A stretch of 14,316 nucleotides of DNA from an uncultured Fibrobacter sp. (lineage in GTDB: Bacteria > Fibrobacterota > Fibrobacteria > Fibrobacterales > Fibrobacteraceae): NCBI GenBank assembly GCA_937891805.1, contig CALATK010000052.1, positions 1-14,316 on the forward strand, read 5' to 3'. Position 1 is the first letter of the stretch, and every line of letters starts with the position of its first letter. Positions 1 through 6,403 of the stretch are shown here, piece by piece. Under the pieces are notes generated by a model. The model worked only from the letters and a program-made list of their open reading frames with translations. It did not search any database and was not told where the DNA came from. The translations under genes and the position numbers were made by a program.

Positions 1-313
1 GGGAACTGTTGCCCCCCGCATAGAAGAAGCAACCGCCGCCGACGCCCCTGCCGTTTCAGACAGCGTAAAGCACGAACGCTCCGCAAAGCTGTTCGACGCA
101 TTCCAGCAAATCGCCCAAGAAAACAACCAGCGCTGGGTCGGCAAGACCTGCACAGTCGTGACCGAAAAACAAGGCCACCGGGCAGGCACCACCATCGCAC
201 GGAACAGCGCCTACCGCCCCGTGGCCCTACAGGGGAACATCCCGGCAGGTAAAGCTCTACAAGTGCGCATTACAAAAGCAGAGCCCTTCGCCCTGATAGG
301 CGAAAGGCTCTAG
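1..313 (+). CDS. Radical-SAM tRNA methylthiotransferase, C-terminal end (partial)
   Basis: Only the last 103 codons are present, read from base 2 to the TAG at 311-313. The segment begins GTVAP, resembling the RPGTPAA motif just after the radical-SAM core. A charged helix with KHERSAKLFDAF follows, then a TRAM-like domain from WVGKTCTVVTEK to the terminal ALIGERL. That order is typical of the MiaB/RimO/MtaB family, which adds methylthio groups to tRNA adenosine-37 derivatives or to ribosomal protein S12. The GT-A spacing and TRAM sequence look most like MtaB (methylthiolation of t6A37), but the FeS-binding cysteines lie outside the window, so the subtype is not settled. The gene converges on the PDZ gene, with 39 bp between the stop codons, and its final codons form a terminator hairpin. 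Confidence 0.75.
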   Translation, partial: GTVAPRIEEATAADAPAVSDSVKHERSAKLFDAFQQIAQENNQRWVGKTCTVVTEKQGHRAGTTIARNSAYRPVALQGNIPAGKALQVRITKAEPFALIGERL

Positions 314-318
314 AGTTT
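280..318 (+). terminator. Intrinsic terminator inside the last codons of the methylthiotransferase gene
   Basis: Bases 281-292 and 299-310 form a 12-bp stem: GAGCC/GGCTC, one C-A mismatch, then TTCGCC/GGCGAA. The loop is CTGATA. An extra A-T pair at 280/311 closes it. A short T-rich tail (AGTTTTC) follows. The stem lies entirely in the coding sequence and the stop codon is at its base. The T-tract is short, so strength is uncertain. Confidence 0.6.
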
Positions 319-352
319 TCGGCAAAGCAACCGCGTTTAACGCAATCGCCGA

Positions 353-1168
353 TTACTTGAGCACGGCGTTCTTACCGCTAACCGTGCCGTTATGTTCAAT
401 GGTTACCATATAGCGGCCACTGGGTACATTCTCGGCATTCCACGTGACGCTGTTAAATCCAGGTTGTGCATTTTCTGCCACCACGGTAGACACCACGGCT
501 CCATCCGTGTTCATAACAGTGACGATTGCCGTACCTGCAGATTTCAAGTCAAAGCTAATCGCATTACGCGTAAAGCCCTTGAGTTTTGCTGAACCCGGCT
601 TGTTTGCCTTGGATTTGTCTGCGGCTTTAGGCGCAAATGCATCGACCTTATCTACATAAATCCCGTTGATGTCAACGGCATTCACCGTTTCGTCATTCTT
701 GATTAGGGATCCACGCTTGAGAACGGCTACTAATTGCTTGTTGCCGCCATTGGCACTGGCATAGGTTTCCAGTTCCTGGACATCGAATTCTTTCTTTTTG
801 CCATACCATGACTCAACCTGGTCGCTCTCGAACTCTTTCACCGTAATTTGGGTGCGGCGGAGAGTAGCCTTCAAGGTATCTCCGGAATTCACAAAGGTGA
901 TTTCTACCGGTTTGTTCACCTGCCCACGAAGCATGGCTTTTGATTCATCAATATCCAGACCTTTCAAGCTCATTCCATCTACAGCTATAATATCATCTCC
1001 GGCCTGGAGTTCCGTTTCTGCCGCAGGGGTTCCAGGAATTACCTGAACCACATGGACGCCCTGAGGAACCTGGTAGATAGTTATTCCCAGGCCGCCGAAC
1101 TGTTCATCAGCAATGCTTGGCGCAGCCAAAACTGCAGCCACCAGAGAGAACTTGACAAAACGATTCAT
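353..1168 (-). CDS. Secreted PDZ-domain protein with a C-terminal FlgD/Ig-like domain
   Basis: The product has 271 residues. The start at 1168 is chosen over an ATG six codons upstream because AAGGAG lies 6 nt before it and the protein then begins directly with a signal peptide (MNRFVKFSLVAAVLAAPSIA). Residues about 25-105 form a PDZ domain: GGLGITI, then GTPAAETELQAGDDIIAVDG, the hallmark that binds peptide C-termini. A linker rich in K, A and S follows. Residues about 200-265 resemble the FlgD Ig-like/secretion-tail fold (TVMNTDGAVV, then VPSGRYMVTIEHNG). No protease domain is present, so it is probably a periplasmic or surface scaffold or adaptor rather than an HtrA/Ctp protease; this is inference. 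It has its own promoter. Confidence 0.8.
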   Translation of the reverse strand: MNRFVKFSLVAAVLAAPSIADEQFGGLGITIYQVPQGVHVVQVIPGTPAAETELQAGDDIIAVDGMSLKGLDIDESKAMLRGQVNKPVEITFVNSGDTLKATLRRTQITVKEFESDQVESWYGKKKEFDVQELETYASANGGNKQLVAVLKRGSLIKNDETVNAVDINGIYVDKVDAFAPKAADKSKANKPGSAKLKGFTRNAISFDLKSAGTAIVTVMNTDGAVVSTVVAENAQPGFNSVTWNAENVPSGRYMVTIEHNGTVSGKNAVLK

Positions 1169-1174
1169 GGGATG

Positions 1175-1180
1175 CTCCTT
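1175..1180 (-). promoter_or_regulatory. Ribosome binding site fixing the start of the PDZ gene
   Basis: AAGGAG on the minus strand with a 6-nt spacer to the ATG at 1166-1168. It supports the internal start over the longer reading frame that begins at 1186. Confidence 0.75.
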
Positions 1181-1200
1181 ATGCAATCATCTTTTCCTTA

Positions 1201-1229
1201 AATATATAATAAAAACAGGAGAAAATCAA
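1201..1229 (-). promoter_or_regulatory. Predicted sigma-70-type promoter of the PDZ gene
   Basis: On the minus strand TTGATT (1224-1229) and TATATT (1201-1206) are separated by exactly 17 bp. Transcription would begin about 25 bp before the AAGGAG site. The flanks are A/T rich. The motif is read by eye only. Confidence 0.6.
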
Positions 1230-1268
1230 AAAAACACCAGCCCATTTACCGTTTTTTGAGGAAATTCT

Positions 1269-2417
1269 TTAGTCAAAAGGCCTTATTTCTTCAGTTTCTT
1301 CGGTATCGTCTCCACCCTGGTCCTCGGAGTCTTCTTCCTCATCTTCATAGTCTTCTATTGTCTTATCCCCAGGAACAATTATCAATCCTAGAGTCACGGG
1401 CTCCCCTTTTAGGTTCAGGTACGCTTCCAAAAAAAGGTTTGTAGAAAGGCGAAGCAGGCGTAAATCCAGCATGGTTCCACCCTTGTGGATACTTTTAGGA
1501 TTTAGATTAAAAAACAAAAACTTTTTATTAATGTACTCAAACCTATCCTTTTCATAATTTATCTGCCATTCCGTATTTCCGTCATTTTCCTGCCGATAGA
1601 GACACCTATCTTTGTCAATGTCACATTCAAAGCTGGCACTCTCTTGATATCGTTTGTTCCATTCTCGGCTAAAGGCACAGCTTTGGACCCGACCAGTCCC
1701 GTTGCGCTGCTTATTCAATTGATCATTGATAACCACATAATCCATTTTCTGGTTTTTGACTTGTTCATACACTTTCATCAAAATGATATAAGCTTCAATA
1801 TCTCCTGGACATTTCCCCGTCAAGTTGACATCCTCATGAGCTTTAAGAAGTGTCTGCTGCAAGTCTACATCTATGGCATCTGGGATTTCGCTTTCCTTAA
1901 TTTTGTCCAAAACCTTTTTGGGCGGGACAAACACCACCTTGTCACCCTTCTTGACGGCATAGCCCAACTGGTCCCGCACATAATCCAAGCATTGCTGAAC
2001 GTGAATATGTACAGTGTTAGAACCTCCCGAAACAAAGTCTACACCGATACGGACATTCCACTCACCTGCGTTGCTCCCTGTATTTTTGTCTATTTCACAA
2101 AAAGGTTCTTCCCGAATACCATCAATGAAAATAACCTTCGCGTTGAGTTTAGTCACCAAGGATTCTTCTTTATTCAAAGCCCCTCCCAAGCTCCAAAAAT
2201 TCGGATTCAGTCGAAGGACCTCTGCAAAAGCCTTATCGCCATCTAAAGCCGGAAGCAACGAATCGTTCCGAGCATTTTTCTCTTTAAGCAGCTCAGAATA
2301 CTCCGTCGTTACCGTCATATTGTTGAACCCATTACGAACAGCCGGAGCAGGTGCAGCAACCGCTAGCATCGAACAAAGAAAACTAAAAAAGGCAATAAAG
2401 GAAATCAGACGAATCAT
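1269..2417 (-). CDS. Secreted protein of unknown function with acidic C-terminus
   Basis: The product has 382 residues from the ATG at 2415-2417. This start puts a signal peptide (MIRLISFIAFFSFLCSMLAVAAPAPA) at the N-terminus; a longer frame from 2504 would overlap the upstream gene. I recognise no family. The mature part has six or more cysteines (EPFCEID, VQQCLDY, GKCPGD, VQSCAF, FECDIDKDRC), fitting an extracytoplasmic disulfide-bonded protein. The last ~30 residues are mostly D and E, possibly binding calcium or a cationic surface. It lies 23 bp downstream of the HAD gene in the same direction and has no clear Shine-Dalgarno site, so it is probably the third gene of that operon. Confidence 0.7.
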   Translation of the reverse strand: MIRLISFIAFFSFLCSMLAVAAPAPAVRNGFNNMTVTTEYSELLKEKNARNDSLLPALDGDKAFAEVLRLNPNFWSLGGALNKEESLVTKLNAKVIFIDGIREEPFCEIDKNTGSNAGEWNVRIGVDFVSGGSNTVHIHVQQCLDYVRDQLGYAVKKGDKVVFVPPKKVLDKIKESEIPDAIDVDLQQTLLKAHEDVNLTGKCPGDIEAYIILMKVYEQVKNQKMDYVVINDQLNKQRNGTGRVQSCAFSREWNKRYQESASFECDIDKDRCLYRQENDGNTEWQINYEKDRFEYINKKFLFFNLNPKSIHKGGTMLDLRLLRLSTNLFLEAYLNLKGEPVTLGLIIVPGDKTIEDYEDEEEDSEDQGGDDTEETEEIRPFD

Positions 2418-2440
2418 TTTCAAAAGATAGCTTTTTAAAA

Positions 2441-3094
2441 TCACATAGACGGACTCAATATATCGGGCAAGTTCATCAAGTGCGGAATATGATAGTCCAC
2501 CCACTCAGGAGTTTCTGGGGCGGGGTTCACATAAACCGTCGTCCAACCTCGGTCATGCGCCGGTTTTAAGTTGCGAAGGGAATCTTCAAGCAAGACTATA
2601 TTAGAACCCTTTTCCGAAACCCATCTTTCCATTTTTGAGTAGGCACTGGCATGTGGTTTTCCTTCCCAACCAAGCTGTTTTAAATCAAACACTCCATCAA
2701 TTTCGCCATCAATTTCCATATGAGCCATTCCCGCTTCACTCCAATCATGCCTACCATTGGTAAAAACATATCGGCGTCCCCTTAGGCTCTGTAAAAGCTT
2801 CTTTTTTTCAGGAGCTTTCTTGGGATAAATCAAATATTCCGGTTCGTGAATAAAATCAAAAAAAACATCCGGATCCACGTTGTTCCTTGCCATAAGTCCC
2901 GCAAGAGTGGTGCCGAACTGTTCTAGATAGTCTGTTCGGATCTTGTGGGCAGTCTCAAAATCCGTCCCGACTGTCTTTTGGACAAAAAGCGATATCCGAT
3001 GATCAAGGGATTCTATAACACAGCGTTCCTCAGCACCATATAGTGTAAGGTCATAATCAAAAAGCCAAATCTTATCGGGAGTATTTCGAAGCAT
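2441..3094 (-). CDS. HAD-superfamily hydrolase, pyrimidine 5'-nucleotidase-like
   Basis: The product has 217 residues and all four HAD motifs in order. Motif I is FDYDLTLYG, with nucleophile D13 and acid/base D15. Motif II is FTNG. Motif III is the lysine of GKPHASAY. Motif IV is LLEDSLRNL. The DxDxTLY start and EDSxRNL end are typical of the Sdt1/pyrimidine-5'-nucleotidase branch, which dephosphorylates nucleoside monophosphates in the cytoplasm; related HAD phosphatases with other small phosphoesters cannot be excluded. Its ATG overlaps the stop of the HD gene as TAATG, implying translational coupling. Pairing with an HD phosphohydrolase suggests nucleotide clean-up, which is inference. Confidence 0.85.
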   Translation of the reverse strand: MLRNTPDKIWLFDYDLTLYGAEERCVIESLDHRISLFVQKTVGTDFETAHKIRTDYLEQFGTTLAGLMARNNVDPDVFFDFIHEPEYLIYPKKAPEKKKLLQSLRGRRYVFTNGRHDWSEAGMAHMEIDGEIDGVFDLKQLGWEGKPHASAYSKMERWVSEKGSNIVLLEDSLRNLKPAHDRGWTTVYVNPAPETPEWVDYHIPHLMNLPDILSPSM

Positions 3095-3594
3095 TACCTT
3101 AGACTACGTATCCATTCACGCTGATGAAAAACGGGGACTTGCAGCAAAGCAAGCTTGCGGGCGATTTTTTTCCCGGCGTCGGTTGCCATCTTTTCTTCCA
3201 TGGGGTAAATCCCGACACGGCCCAAATCTAGACGATCTGCGTCAAAGCAGGTATCTATGGTAATGTCGCCAGTTTGCCGCTCCGTGGTATGGAGGCGGCA
3301 AGCCTTGCGGAGTTTTTCCAGCCTTTCTGCATCTAGCTCGAACCGTTTTTCGGCGATGCACCGGTCTATAAACTCAACCGCCCGTGGGCCGTGTTCGCCA
3401 TCGTAGGCGTCGTCCATTCGCCTGCAGTCATGGAACAGGGCAAAAAGCCGAACCACTGTGATGTCCGCCCCCGTCTTGGAAGCGAGCAACAGCCCGTTGA
3501 ACTCCACCTGGTGCCAATGTTCCAGCCCATGGTAGATCGAATCATACAGGCGTTCCGCAAAGGCGTAATCTAGAAGTCCGGTAAAGTCAAGCAT
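3094..3594 (-). CDS. HD-domain metal-dependent phosphohydrolase
   Basis: The product has 166 residues. The HD-fold metal ligands are visible: H26 in YHGLEHWH, H55-D56 in LFALFHDCRR, and D118/D120 in CFDADRLDLGR. That last motif is common in small HD proteins related to nucleotide or (p)ppGpp-type hydrolases. The substrate cannot be read from sequence; a soluble cytoplasmic phosphohydrolase is the safe call. It is the first gene of a probable three-gene operon and overlaps the HAD gene by one base (TAATG). Its ATG follows directly after a TAACCC heptamer-repeat unit, so no Shine-Dalgarno site precedes it; the leader is an imported-looking repeat. Confidence 0.85.
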   Translation of the reverse strand: MLDFTGLLDYAFAERLYDSIYHGLEHWHQVEFNGLLLASKTGADITVVRLFALFHDCRRMDDAYDGEHGPRAVEFIDRCIAEKRFELDAERLEKLRKACRLHTTERQTGDITIDTCFDADRLDLGRVGIYPMEEKMATDAGKKIARKLALLQVPVFHQREWIRSLR

Positions 3595-3734
3595 GGGTTA
3601 GGGATTAGGATCTAGGGGTTAGGATTTAGGGGCTAGGATCTAGGGGTTAGGATCTAAGGAGATGTGAAGTGTGAGATTAGTAATGAGTTTTCAGTTATGA
3701 GTTGTGAGGCTCAGGGTTCGGGGTTCGAGGCTTG
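3595..3734 (-). repeat. Heptamer-mosaic repeat element, copy A
   Basis: The spacer between the HD gene and rluE consists largely of 7-bp units. Read on the minus strand toward the HD gene, eight full units alternate between TAGATCC-like and TAACCCC/TAGCCCC-like forms (3601-3656), then a 6-nt TAACCC abuts the ATG. Bases 3655-3708 match copy B (10567-10620) at about 46 of 54 positions by eye, including ACTCATTACTAATCT. Outside this, 3706-3733 holds four further G-rich heptamers of another sequence. The 7-nt period persists while the unit changes, as in the short tandemly repeated sequences described in cyanobacteria. Confidence 0.85.
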
Positions 3735-3759
3735 TGTAGGTTCCATAAATTTACCTACA
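3735..3759 (+). promoter_or_regulatory. Small inverted repeat upstream of rluE
   Basis: TGTAGGT (3735-3741) and ACCTACA (3753-3759) are perfect inverted copies separated by 11 A/T-rich bases, ending 10 bp before the rluE ATG. It could be an operator or a 5' UTR hairpin. The TAGGT/ACCTA half-sites recur in the leader of the fibro-slime gene. No convincing promoter hexamers were found here. Confidence 0.4.
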
Positions 3760-3769
3760 TTTCTGTCAA

Positions 3770-4324
3770 ATGTCCACCGTTATCCTTTTCAACAAGCCCT
3801 ACGGAGTGCTGAGCCAGTTCACTCCCGAAGCAGGCCACCCTGCCCTGGACACCTTCGGATTCCCTGCCGGTGTTTATGCGGCTGGCAGGTTGGACCACGA
3901 CAGCGAAGGGGCCCTGCTCCTGACGGACAACGGCAAGCTCATCAAAAAACTCCTGGATCCGGAATTCGAACACCCCCGGACCTACCTGGCCCAGGTCGAA
4001 GGGCAAATTACCGAGGATGCCATCAGGCAACTGGCCAAGGGCGTCACCATCAAGGGATACCATACCAAGCCCTGCAAGGCCGAAATTGCCACCGAGCCGG
4101 ACTGGCTCTGGCCCCGGAACCCACCGGTGCGGTTCCGGGCAAACATTCCTACCAGCTGGGTACAACTGACCCTTATCGAGGGCAAGAATCGTCAGGTGCG
4201 GCACATGACCGCCGCCGTCGGGTTTCCGACACTTCGGTTAATCCGTATAAAAATCGGGAATATCGCCCTTGGCGATTTACAACCCGGACAGTGGCGACAA
4301 ATTACGGTCCCTATCCTAGGGTAA
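3770..4324 (+). CDS. rluE: 23S rRNA pseudouridine(2457) synthase
   Basis: The product has 184 residues, a typical RluE length. LFNKPYGVLSQFT at the N-terminus, YAAGRLDHDSEGALLLT around catalytic D42, WLWPRNPP in the middle, and PTSWVQLTLIEGKNRQVRHMT toward the end match the RluE branch of the RsuA/RluB/E/F family closely. The separate N-terminal S4 domain of RsuA and RluB is absent, as expected for RluE. The enzyme isomerises one uridine near the peptidyl-transferase centre of 23S rRNA; position 2457 is the E. coli number. There is no evident Shine-Dalgarno site. The last 14 bp overlap the convergent PAS-HD-GYP gene. Numerous overlapping shadow frames should be ignored. Confidence 0.92.
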   Translation: MSTVILFNKPYGVLSQFTPEAGHPALDTFGFPAGVYAAGRLDHDSEGALLLTDNGKLIKKLLDPEFEHPRTYLAQVEGQITEDAIRQLAKGVTIKGYHTKPCKAEIATEPDWLWPRNPPVRFRANIPTSWVQLTLIEGKNRQVRHMTAAVGFPTLRLIRIKIGNIALGDLQPGQWRQITVPILG

Positions 4325-5615
4325 CCTTTTCCCAGGCCTTACTTTCCTTGAAAAGTCCAAGGATTTCCCCGTCCAAGTCACCCGCTTTCACCATGCTTTC
4401 CAAAATGGAAAATGCCTTTTCTATAGGCATGGGCCTCTTGTAGGGGCGGTCCTTTGCCGTCAGGGCTTCAAAAATATCCAAGATGGTCAAGAGGCGAACT
4501 TCTTTTGGAATCTGCTCACCGCTCAAATGGTACGGATAGCCCCGTCCACTTAAGAGTTCATGATGTTCAGAGGCCCATATCGGCACGTGACAATATTCGT
4601 TAGGGAACTGAATTTGGTCAAGGATTCTCCCGGTCACAACCGCATGGCTCTGGATAACGGCACGTTCCCTGTCATTCAGCGTTCCTTTTCGGATAGAAAG
4701 ATTTTCAATTTCTTCTTCCGTTAAAATAGGCTTTTCTTCGCCGCTTTCATCATGGTACTTTTCCACCATGATTTTTTTCAGAAGTTCCAGTTTTTCATCG
4801 GGCACAAACTCCGCACGATTGATGCGACGGATTTCGTCCAAGGCTACATCCCGATCCTTCTTGCGGACTTCCTTTTCTTCGGCGGTAATTTCTCCCCGGT
4901 ATACGGCAATTTCATCCAGCAGGGAAATCTTGACAAAGCGATCCTCGATTACCTTCATCTGGGCGCCCAGCTTGCTTTCCTTGTCCATGATTTCCAGAGG
5001 CACGGCAAGCTTACCTACATCGTGGAGCCAGACACTCATGAGAAAACTGCGGCGACGAGATTCCTCAAATTTCCAGGGATGGTCCGTCTTGTCCAACCAA
5101 TCCAAAAAACTTTCGGCAATCTGGACCATGTTACGAGTATGGTTTGCCGTATAAGAAGATCGTTCGTCGATAGCCTGAGAAAGAGTCCGGACTACGGAGT
5201 CCAGCAACCGCTGGGTCTGTTCTGCGGCGCGGGCTCTCTGCTCTACAAATTCCGTCACATCTCCAATCACCACAATGACCCCAACCTTCTTCCCATTTTC
5301 ACGAAGAATGGAGGCTATCATGTGCAATTGGATGATTTTTCCATTGGCACAGTATGGAACAAGGCCTTCATGTACAGCGCCATCCTTGTCATAAATGGCA
5401 TCCATAATGGTCTGGTTGAACTCGTCATTGATTTCGGAACCAAAGAAGGCGGCCACCACGGACTTGCCTTCTAGCTGGTCCCTTGTTTTTTTGAGAATCA
5501 TCTCAGTGGCGTTGTTCACGTAGCTGATGACACCTTCGCAATTGACGGCAATCACCCCTTCCATCATGTCCTTGACGATGATGTCACTGATTTGCGAATG
5601 AATTTTTCCTTCCAT
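4311..5615 (-). CDS. PAS-HD-GYP protein, probable cyclic-di-GMP phosphodiesterase
   Basis: The product has 434 residues and no membrane segment. Residues about 8-125 form a PAS sensor (MMEGVIAVNCEGVISYVNNA to VIGDVTEFVEQ). A helical linker leads to an HD-GYP domain with H159, H198-D199 and K202 in WLHDVGK, H324, H351-H352 and GRGYP (357-361) in the HHExxxGxGYP signature, and D380 before IFEALTAKDRPYK. All metal ligands and the GYP motif are intact, so hydrolysis of cyclic di-GMP is likely. Between HDVGK and H324 there are about 126 residues where compact HD-GYP domains have about 30, so roughly 90 charged residues are inserted. It follows the 5639-6226 gene by 23 bp. Confidence 0.9.
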   Translation of the reverse strand: MEGKIHSQISDIIVKDMMEGVIAVNCEGVISYVNNATEMILKKTRDQLEGKSVVAAFFGSEINDEFNQTIMDAIYDKDGAVHEGLVPYCANGKIIQLHMIASILRENGKKVGVIVVIGDVTEFVEQRARAAEQTQRLLDSVVRTLSQAIDERSSYTANHTRNMVQIAESFLDWLDKTDHPWKFEESRRRSFLMSVWLHDVGKLAVPLEIMDKESKLGAQMKVIEDRFVKISLLDEIAVYRGEITAEEKEVRKKDRDVALDEIRRINRAEFVPDEKLELLKKIMVEKYHDESGEEKPILTEEEIENLSIRKGTLNDRERAVIQSHAVVTGRILDQIQFPNEYCHVPIWASEHHELLSGRGYPYHLSGEQIPKEVRLLTILDIFEALTAKDRPYKRPMPIEKAFSILESMVKAGDLDGEILGLFKESKAWEKVTLG

Positions 5616-5638
5616 AACCAGACCCGACTTACTTTAAG

Positions 5639-6226
5639 CTAAAAGGCCTTTTTTACCACGATGTCTACTTGTCCACCCTGCAGGGCCACTACCACGTCAT
5701 CGGCCAGGTTTGCCACGATGGACTTTTCCAGTTCGTCCCAAGTTTCGCCCTTAGCCTTCTTAGCGCCTTCACGGTAAGCATTGAGGGTCCACAGAGGGTC
5801 AGCCAGACTGACCACCGAGGGTGTTCCCGGGATATAGAAAGTTTCGGACATACTGACGCTTCTTTCGTAATCAACCAACATAAACTCAGCAGCCAGGCGA
5901 ATTTTGGCCATAATACCTACGGCAGCGGCATTGGTCTTGGATGTCGAAACATCCAACAACTTTTCACGGCGTTCCGCGGTCAGGAGTTGGTTCGGGCGCA
6001 AGGTCACATGAAGTTCAAAACTCTTACCTTCGCTTTCTACCCAGAACTTGCCTTCTGAAAAACGAAGCAGTGCCGGAAGCATTTCCACCAGCTCTTCGGC
6101 CAACAGACGAAGTCGGTAGGTTTCCTTCTTGTCCAGTTCCCTATAGGCGGCGGACGTGGCCGTTTCTTTCAGTATTGTTTTAAGGTCAGTGGCATTGACG
6201 GAAAGCTCACAAACATCGGATTTCAT
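5639..6226 (-). CDS. Conserved-type hypothetical protein, possible HATPase-like partner of the PAS-HD-GYP protein
   Basis: The product has 195 residues, is soluble, and has no signal peptide. I do not recognise it with certainty. The stretch YRLRLLAEELVEMLPALL followed by FWVESEGKSFELHV resembles the N-box helix and next strand of GHKL/anti-sigma-type ATPases, and TSKTNAAAVGIMAKIRLAAEFM could be a lid region. No clear G1 box (DxGxG) is visible, so ATP binding is doubtful. An AGAGGG site lies 6 nt before the ATG, and a TATACT lies just upstream without a good -35. It is the first gene of a two-gene unit with the phosphodiesterase, suggesting a signalling partnership (inference). Confidence 0.6.
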   Translation of the reverse strand: MKSDVCELSVNATDLKTILKETATSAAYRELDKKETYRLRLLAEELVEMLPALLRFSEGKFWVESEGKSFELHVTLRPNQLLTAERREKLLDVSTSKTNAAAVGIMAKIRLAAEFMLVDYERSVSMSETFYIPGTPSVVSLADPLWTLNAYREGAKKAKGETWDELEKSIVANLADDVVVALQGGQVDIVVKKAF

Positions 6227-6335
6227 CTAAACCCTCTTTAGTATAAAAGAACACTCTAAAAATAACATTCCCCAAAAGAAATGCAATTCTTTTTTTGTAC
6301 ATAACCGGCAAAATAAGGTAGGCAACATCAAAAAC

Positions 6336-6360
6336 GCCCTGGATGGCTTTCATCCAGGGC
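6336..6360 (-). terminator. Intrinsic terminator of the fibro-slime gene
   Basis: A perfect 10-bp stem (GCCCTGGATG 6336-6345, CATCCAGGGC 6351-6360) with a 5-nt loop. On the minus strand it is followed by GTTTTGATG, a T-tract. It lies 44 bp past the stop codon of the fibro-slime gene. The remainder of 6227-6403 is A/T-rich spacer without a recognisable gene. Confidence 0.8.
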
Positions 6361-6403
6361 ATCGAGTCTAATTAAAAAACCGTTTCCGAAGTCTTTTGAC
6401 CGA

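Noticed and set aside
1644..2246. A 200-codon plus-strand frame opposite the secreted protein
   Set aside because: It is antisense to a gene with a signal peptide and coherent composition; it has no promoter or ribosome site and no recognisable domain.
3601..3656. Telomere-like GGGTTA/CCCTAA sequence
   Set aside because: The resemblance comes from the 7-bp TAACCCC unit; true telomere repeats are 6 bp and lie at chromosome ends, while this array is internal and irregular.
3664..4443. A 259-codon open frame on the plus strand over rluE
   Set aside because: It overlaps rluE in another frame, begins inside the heptamer element, and its translation is low-complexity Pro/Arg-rich with no family resemblance; rluE explains the region.
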